Source of the DNA: Desulfatirhabdium butyrativorans
GTDB taxonomy: Bacteria > Desulfobacterota > Desulfobacteria > Desulfobacterales > DYRK01
NCBI GenBank assembly: GCA_020718785.1
Contig: DYRK01000012.1
Location: 16,799-26,455, forward strand
Length of the DNA: 9,657 nucleotides
Direction: 5' to 3'
Shown piece by piece: positions 6,159 through 9,657 of this stretch (within the stretch, counting starts at the first letter, position 1; the number at the start of each line of letters is the position of its first letter). Both the position numbers and the translations under genes were made by a program. The notes under the pieces are model-generated. The model was not told the origin of the DNA and did not search any database. It worked only from the letters and a program-made list of their open reading frames with translations.

Positions 6159-9100
6159 ATGATGAAAGAAAATCTGAAACAAAACAGCGACTTATCTCCA
6201 ACCAAACGTGCATTGCTAGCATTGAATAAGATGCAGGCAAAAGTTGACGCACTGGAGCAGGAAAAAAACGAGCCTATTGCGATCATCGGCATGGGATGCC
6301 GGTTTCCGGGGGGCGGCGATAATCCGGAGGCGTTCTGGCGGATACTGCGTGACGGTGTGGATACGATTGGCGAAATTCCGCCGAACCGATGGGATGTGGA
6401 TGCCTATTATGACCCGAATCCCGCGGCTCCCGGTAAGATATACTGCCGTTACGGCGGATTCCTCAAGAATGTGGAAAATTTCGATCCCCAGTTTTTCGGT
6501 ATCTCGCCTCGTGAGGCAATGAGTCTTGATCCGCAACAGCGTCTTTTGCTCGAAGTCTCTTATGAAGCATTGGAACATGCGAATCAGTCGCCGGATCGTT
6601 TATTTGAAAGCCGCACCGGGGTTTTTGTCGGGCTGATCAGCACAGATTATGCTGTGTCCATATTGCCGAATCCCGAACAGATTGACGCCTATTTCGGCAC
6701 GGGCAACAGTTACAGCGTGAGCGCAGGGCGTTTGTCTTATATACTCGGTCTGACAGGTCCCTGTATGACGGTGGATACCTCCTGTTCTTCGTCGCTGATT
6801 GCGCTGCATCTTGCCTGTCACAGTCTGCGCCGCCGGGAATGCGATATGTCGCTGGTTTGCGGTGCAAATCTGATACTTGCGCCCATGCTTAGTATTACTT
6901 TTTCGAAAGCCGGAATGCTTGCGCCGGACGGGAGATGCAAAACATTCGACGCTTCGGCAAACGGCTATGTTCGAGGCGAAGGCTGCGGTGTAGTTGTACT
7001 TAAACGATTGTCGGATGCTGTAGCAAATCACGATAATATTCTTGCCGTAATTCGAGGAACCGCAGTCAATCAGGATGGACCCAGCGGCGGTCTGACTGTT
7101 CCTAACGGGCCCTCTCAGGAAAAAGTCATTCGTGAGGCTTTGCAAAACAGCCGCATTGAACCCGCGCAGGTAAGTTATATAGAAGCGCACGGAACCGGGA
7201 CTTCTCTCGGCGATCCTATAGAAATCGGCGCACTGGCTGCCGTGTTCGGAAAAGATCGTACTAAAGACCAGCCGCTGATTGTGGGTTCGGTGAAAACTAA
7301 TGTCGGACATTTGGAGTCCGCCGCAGGCATAGCAAGCCTCATCAAAGTCGTACTATCTCTGCAACATGAGGAGATTCCGCCGCATCTGCATTTTAAAAAG
7401 CCTAATCCGCATATCCCCTGGGATAGAATTGCGATAAAAGTGCCGACAGAGCGGATTCCGTGGACTCGCGGAGAAAAATCAAGAGTCGCAGGCATCAGCA
7501 GTTTCGGCTTCAGCGGAACCAATGCTCATGTTTTAGTTGAAGATTGGCGTAGGGGCACGCCGGCGGCGTGCCCCTACTCTCGCAGGCTGCATCTGCTTTG
7601 CTTATCGGCAAGAACAGAGAAAGCTCTCGGAGAATTGGCCGGGCGTTATGAACACTATATAGCAGAAAACCCGAAACCGGATATGGGTGATGTGTGCTTC
7701 AGCGCAAATACGGGACGTTCTCATTTCAATCATCGCCTTTGCATAATTGCGGAAACCGGAGAACAGGCAAGAGAACAACTATCAAGTTTCACTACCGGAC
7801 ATGAGACATCCGGCATATTCAAAGGACAGACTGCGGAGCCGCCCCGAATTGCCTTTCTGTTTACCGGACAGGGTTCGCAGTATGTCGGAATGGGACGAGA
7901 ACTTTACGATACGCAGCCGGTATTTCGCAAAACGCTGGATCGCTGCGATGAGATATTGCGGGCTTATTTGGAAAAACCTCTGCTTGAAGTCATTTATTCT
8001 GATGCAAATGCGCCCGATAGTCTGCTTCTGAATGAAACTGCTTATACTCAACCGGCATTGTTCGCGCTGGAATACTCGCTGGCTGAATTGTGGAAATCTT
8101 GGGGAATAAAACCTCATGCGGTGATGGGGCATAGTGTGGGCGAATATGTGGCTGCGTGTGTTGCGGGCATGTTCAGCCTTGAAGACGGTCTGAAACTGAT
8201 TGCGGAACGCGGGCGTCTGATGCAATCATTGCCTCGGGACGGTGAAATGTTCTCGGTTCAAGCCGATGAAAAACGAGTGATTTCAGCAATAGCCGGTTAT
8301 GAAAAAGATGTTTCTATTGCAGCGAGCAACGGTCCTCGAAGTATAGTAATTTCCGGCAAAATCGATACTATCCGACATATCTCGGATACGCTGAAAAATG
8401 AAGGCGTCAAAGTCAAAAAATTGGAAGTGTCTCATGCCTTTCATTCTCCACTGATGGAGCCGATGCTGGCGGAATTTGCAAACACGCTGAATTCTGTGTC
8501 TTTTCATGCGCCGAGAATCGCCATTGTCTCCAATCTTACAGGAGATTTTGCCGCATCGGATATGACCTCGCCGGAATATTGGCTGAAGCATGTGCGGCGT
8601 CCGGTAAGATTTTTTAATTCTATGGAGAGCCTTTATCGGAAAGGATACGAGGTCTTTCTGGAAATCGGTCCTAAGCCTGTTTTGTTGGGAATGGGGCGGC
8701 TTTGTCTCCCGAAAGATGTCGGACTATGGCTTCCGGGTCTGCGTCCGAACCGCTCGGATTGGCAACAGTTACTTGAAAGCTTGGCGGAATTGTATGTCCG
8801 CAGAGCGGAAATTGACTGGTTCGGCTTTGACAAAGACTATTCGCGGCGACGGGTTCATCTTCCGACCTATCCGTTTCAGCGTAAGCGATATTGGATTGAC
8901 TCGGCTTTTTCAGAGGGCAAGTCGCAAGTCGCAAGTCGCAAGTCGCAAGTCAAATCGGAAGTGCATCCTTTAATCGGCGGGCGTTTGAATTTGCCTTTTT
9001 CTCAGGAGATTCGATTTGAATCACAGATTCGTTCCGATTCGCCGCCGCATCTGAAGGATCACAAAATATTCGGAACGGTTGTTATGCCTGCTGCTTCGCA

Positions 9101-9657
9101 TATTTCTCTGGTCTTGTCAGGCGTGAGACAAGCCTTGCATAGCAATGCCTGCGTCATAGAAGAACTGCTTTTTTCACGAGCGATCACGCTTTCCGAAGAT
9201 GAGGTTCGGACGCTTCAATTGATTTTTACGCCTTGTGATAGTAACACATTTTCATTTCAAATCGTCAGTATTCGAGAGGGTGAAGCGCAAGACAAAGCGG
9301 ATTCTTGGACGCTTCACAGCAACGGAAAAGTTCGGATATTATCCGAAGTCTTGCCTTTGCATGAGAGCAATGCAGAAAATGTGAAAGCGAGATGTGCCGA
9401 AGCCATATCCGGTTCGGAATTCTACGCCGATATTAAGGAATCCGGATATGTCTGGGGACCTTCGTTTCAATGGACAGAAAAAGTGTGGCGGAGTAAAGAA
9501 GAAGCTTTGTGCCGCATCGTACAGCCGTCTCAACTGCCCGACGAGATTAAAGACTATCAACTATATCCGGGCTTGCTTGACGCGTGTTTTCAATTGCTAG
9601 GTAGTTTCGGAAAAGCCAAAGCAGATGACTCGTCTGAACACGACTACAGCTATATGC
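6159..9657 (+). CDS. Type I modular polyketide synthase, KS-AT-DH, 3' end outside the window
   Basis: The frame is open from 6159 to the right edge, 1166 codons without a stop. An N-terminal helical segment (about 12-36) precedes a ketosynthase at about 38-462 with all catalytic residues: Cys209 in DTSCSSS, His344 in EAHGTGT and His384 in NVGHLES, so it is a condensing KS and not a loading KSQ. The acyltransferase (about 563-860) has Ser659 in GHSVGEY and His762 in HAFHS; both motifs are of the malonyl-CoA type. The post-AT segment ends at PFQRKRYW (905-912). A dehydratase starts at HPLIGG (His936), with HKIFGTVVMP (catalytic His968), GYVWGPSFQ, and LDACFQ (Asp1141, Gln1145), so it looks active. 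A KR and ACP are expected beyond the edge. Two repeats lie in frame in linkers: a palindrome after the KS and a heptamer run before the DH. The start among three ATGs is uncertain by one codon. Confidence 0.95.
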   Translation, partial: MMKENLKQNSDLSPTKRALLALNKMQAKVDALEQEKNEPIAIIGMGCRFPGGGDNPEAFWRILRDGVDTIGEIPPNRWDVDAYYDPNPAAPGKIYCRYGGFLKNVENFDPQFFGISPREAMSLDPQQRLLLEVSYEALEHANQSPDRLFESRTGVFVGLISTDYAVSILPNPEQIDAYFGTGNSYSVSAGRLSYILGLTGPCMTVDTSCSSSLIALHLACHSLRRRECDMSLVCGANLILAPMLSITFSKAGMLAPDGRCKTFDASANGYVRGEGCGVVVLKRLSDAVANHDNILAVIRGTAVNQDGPSGGLTVPNGPSQEKVIREALQNSRIEPAQVSYIEAHGTGTSLGDPIEIGALAAVFGKDRTKDQPLIVGSVKTNVGHLESAAGIASLIKVVLSLQHEEIPPHLHFKKPNPHIPWDRIAIKVPTERIPWTRGEKSRVAGISSFGFSGTNAHVLVEDWRRGTPAACPYSRRLHLLCLSARTEKALGELAGRYEHYIAENPKPDMGDVCFSANTGRSHFNHRLCIIAETGEQAREQLSSFTTGHETSGIFKGQTAEPPRIAFLFTGQGSQYVGMGRELYDTQPVFRKTLDRCDEILRAYLEKPLLEVIYSDANAPDSLLLNETAYTQPALFALEYSLAELWKSWGIKPHAVMGHSVGEYVAACVAGMFSLEDGLKLIAERGRLMQSLPRDGEMFSVQADEKRVISAIAGYEKDVSIAASNGPRSIVISGKIDTIRHISDTLKNEGVKVKKLEVSHAFHSPLMEPMLAEFANTLNSVSFHAPRIAIVSNLTGDFAASDMTSPEYWLKHVRRPVRFFNSMESLYRKGYEVFLEIGPKPVLLGMGRLCLPKDVGLWLPGLRPNRSDWQQLLESLAELYVRRAEIDWFGFDKDYSRRRVHLPTYPFQRKRYWIDSAFSEGKSQVASRKSQVKSEVHPLIGGRLNLPFSQEIRFESQIRSDSPPHLKDHKIFGTVVMPAASHISLVLSGVRQALHSNACVIEELLFSRAITLSEDEVRTLQLIFTPCDSNTFSFQIVSIREGEAQDKADSWTLHSNGKVRILSEVLPLHESNAENVKARCAEAISGSEFYADIKESGYVWGPSFQWTEKVWRSKEEALCRIVQPSQLPDEIKDYQLYPGLLDACFQLLGSFGKAKADDSSEHDYSYM
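7549..7577. repeat. GC-rich palindrome inside the PKS reading frame
   Basis: A perfect hairpin: 13-base arms GTAGGGGCACGCC (7549-7561) and its complement (7565-7577) around GGC. It is a third copy of the palindrome found twice at 1615-1686. It encodes about residues 464-473 (R-R-G-T-P-A-A-C-P-Y) right after the end of the KS motif NAHVLVED, in the KS-AT linker, and does not break the frame. Confidence 0.85.
8917..8951 (+). repeat. Five-copy GCAAGTC tandem repeat in the PKS AT-DH linker
   Basis: Five exact heptamers in a row, translated as part of K-S-Q-V-A-S-R-K-S-Q-V between the post-AT motif (ending near 8894) and the DH start (8964). Unit length is not a multiple of three, so gain or loss of one copy would shift the frame; three copies would keep it. 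All three frames of the run lack stops. Confidence 0.9.

Noticed and set aside
6600..7310. Open frame of 236 codons on the minus strand
   Set aside because: It is fully antisense to the KS domain, whose catalytic residues are all present in the + frame.
7540..8964. Frameshift or gene break in the PKS at the two repeats
   Set aside because: KS, AT and DH catalytic motifs on both sides are in the same frame, so the gene is intact as sequenced.

Overview
The window reads as one side of a polyketide or hybrid natural-product gene cluster. All five protein genes are on the + strand: a secreted, membrane-anchored serine hydrolase of the beta-lactamase fold (151-1617), an acyl-CoA dehydrogenase (1703-2842), a long-chain acyl-CoA synthetase-type AMP ligase (3272-4993), a stand-alone FkbH-like HAD protein (5084-6118), and the first 1166 codons of a type I modular polyketide synthase with KS-AT-DH order (6159 to the right edge, incomplete). 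The PKS runs off the window and is the largest gene here.

How the genes may work together: the acyl-CoA dehydrogenase and FkbH protein are the two more recognisable members of the set that makes glyceryl- and then hydroxymalonyl- or methoxymalonyl-ACP extender units. The discrete ACP and 3-hydroxyacyl-CoA dehydrogenase of that set are not in the window. The AMP ligase could activate a fatty acyl starter or side chain. The hydrolase has a signal peptide, the SxxK / YxN / HxG motifs and three C-terminal membrane helices. This is the layout of ClbP (colibactin) and ZmaM (zwittermicin) peptidases, which remove an N-acyl prodrug group in the periplasm. A prodrug-type product is therefore a reasonable but unproven inference.

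The most unusual content is the repeats. (a) AT-rich palindromic elements in three gaps (1-141, about 3026-3256, 4997-5060) carry CCGGAGT or ACTCCGG at or near their ends, and two of them share a GCA-loop hairpin that differs by compensatory base changes. (b) A GC-rich palindrome occurs as an inverted pair at 1615-1686 and once inside the PKS reading frame at 7549-7577; three copies have three different base pairs at one stem position. (c) Two five-copy heptanucleotide tandem repeats occur, one over the end of the FkbH gene (6101-6135) and one in frame in the PKS between AT and DH (8917-8951).

Organism: a Gram-negative-type secretion layout, moderate GC, many dispersed palindromes and heptamer repeats suggest a large repeat-rich genome, such as a filamentous or multicellular member of the Desulfobacterota or a filamentous cyanobacterium. 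No taxonomic marker is present, so this is a guess.
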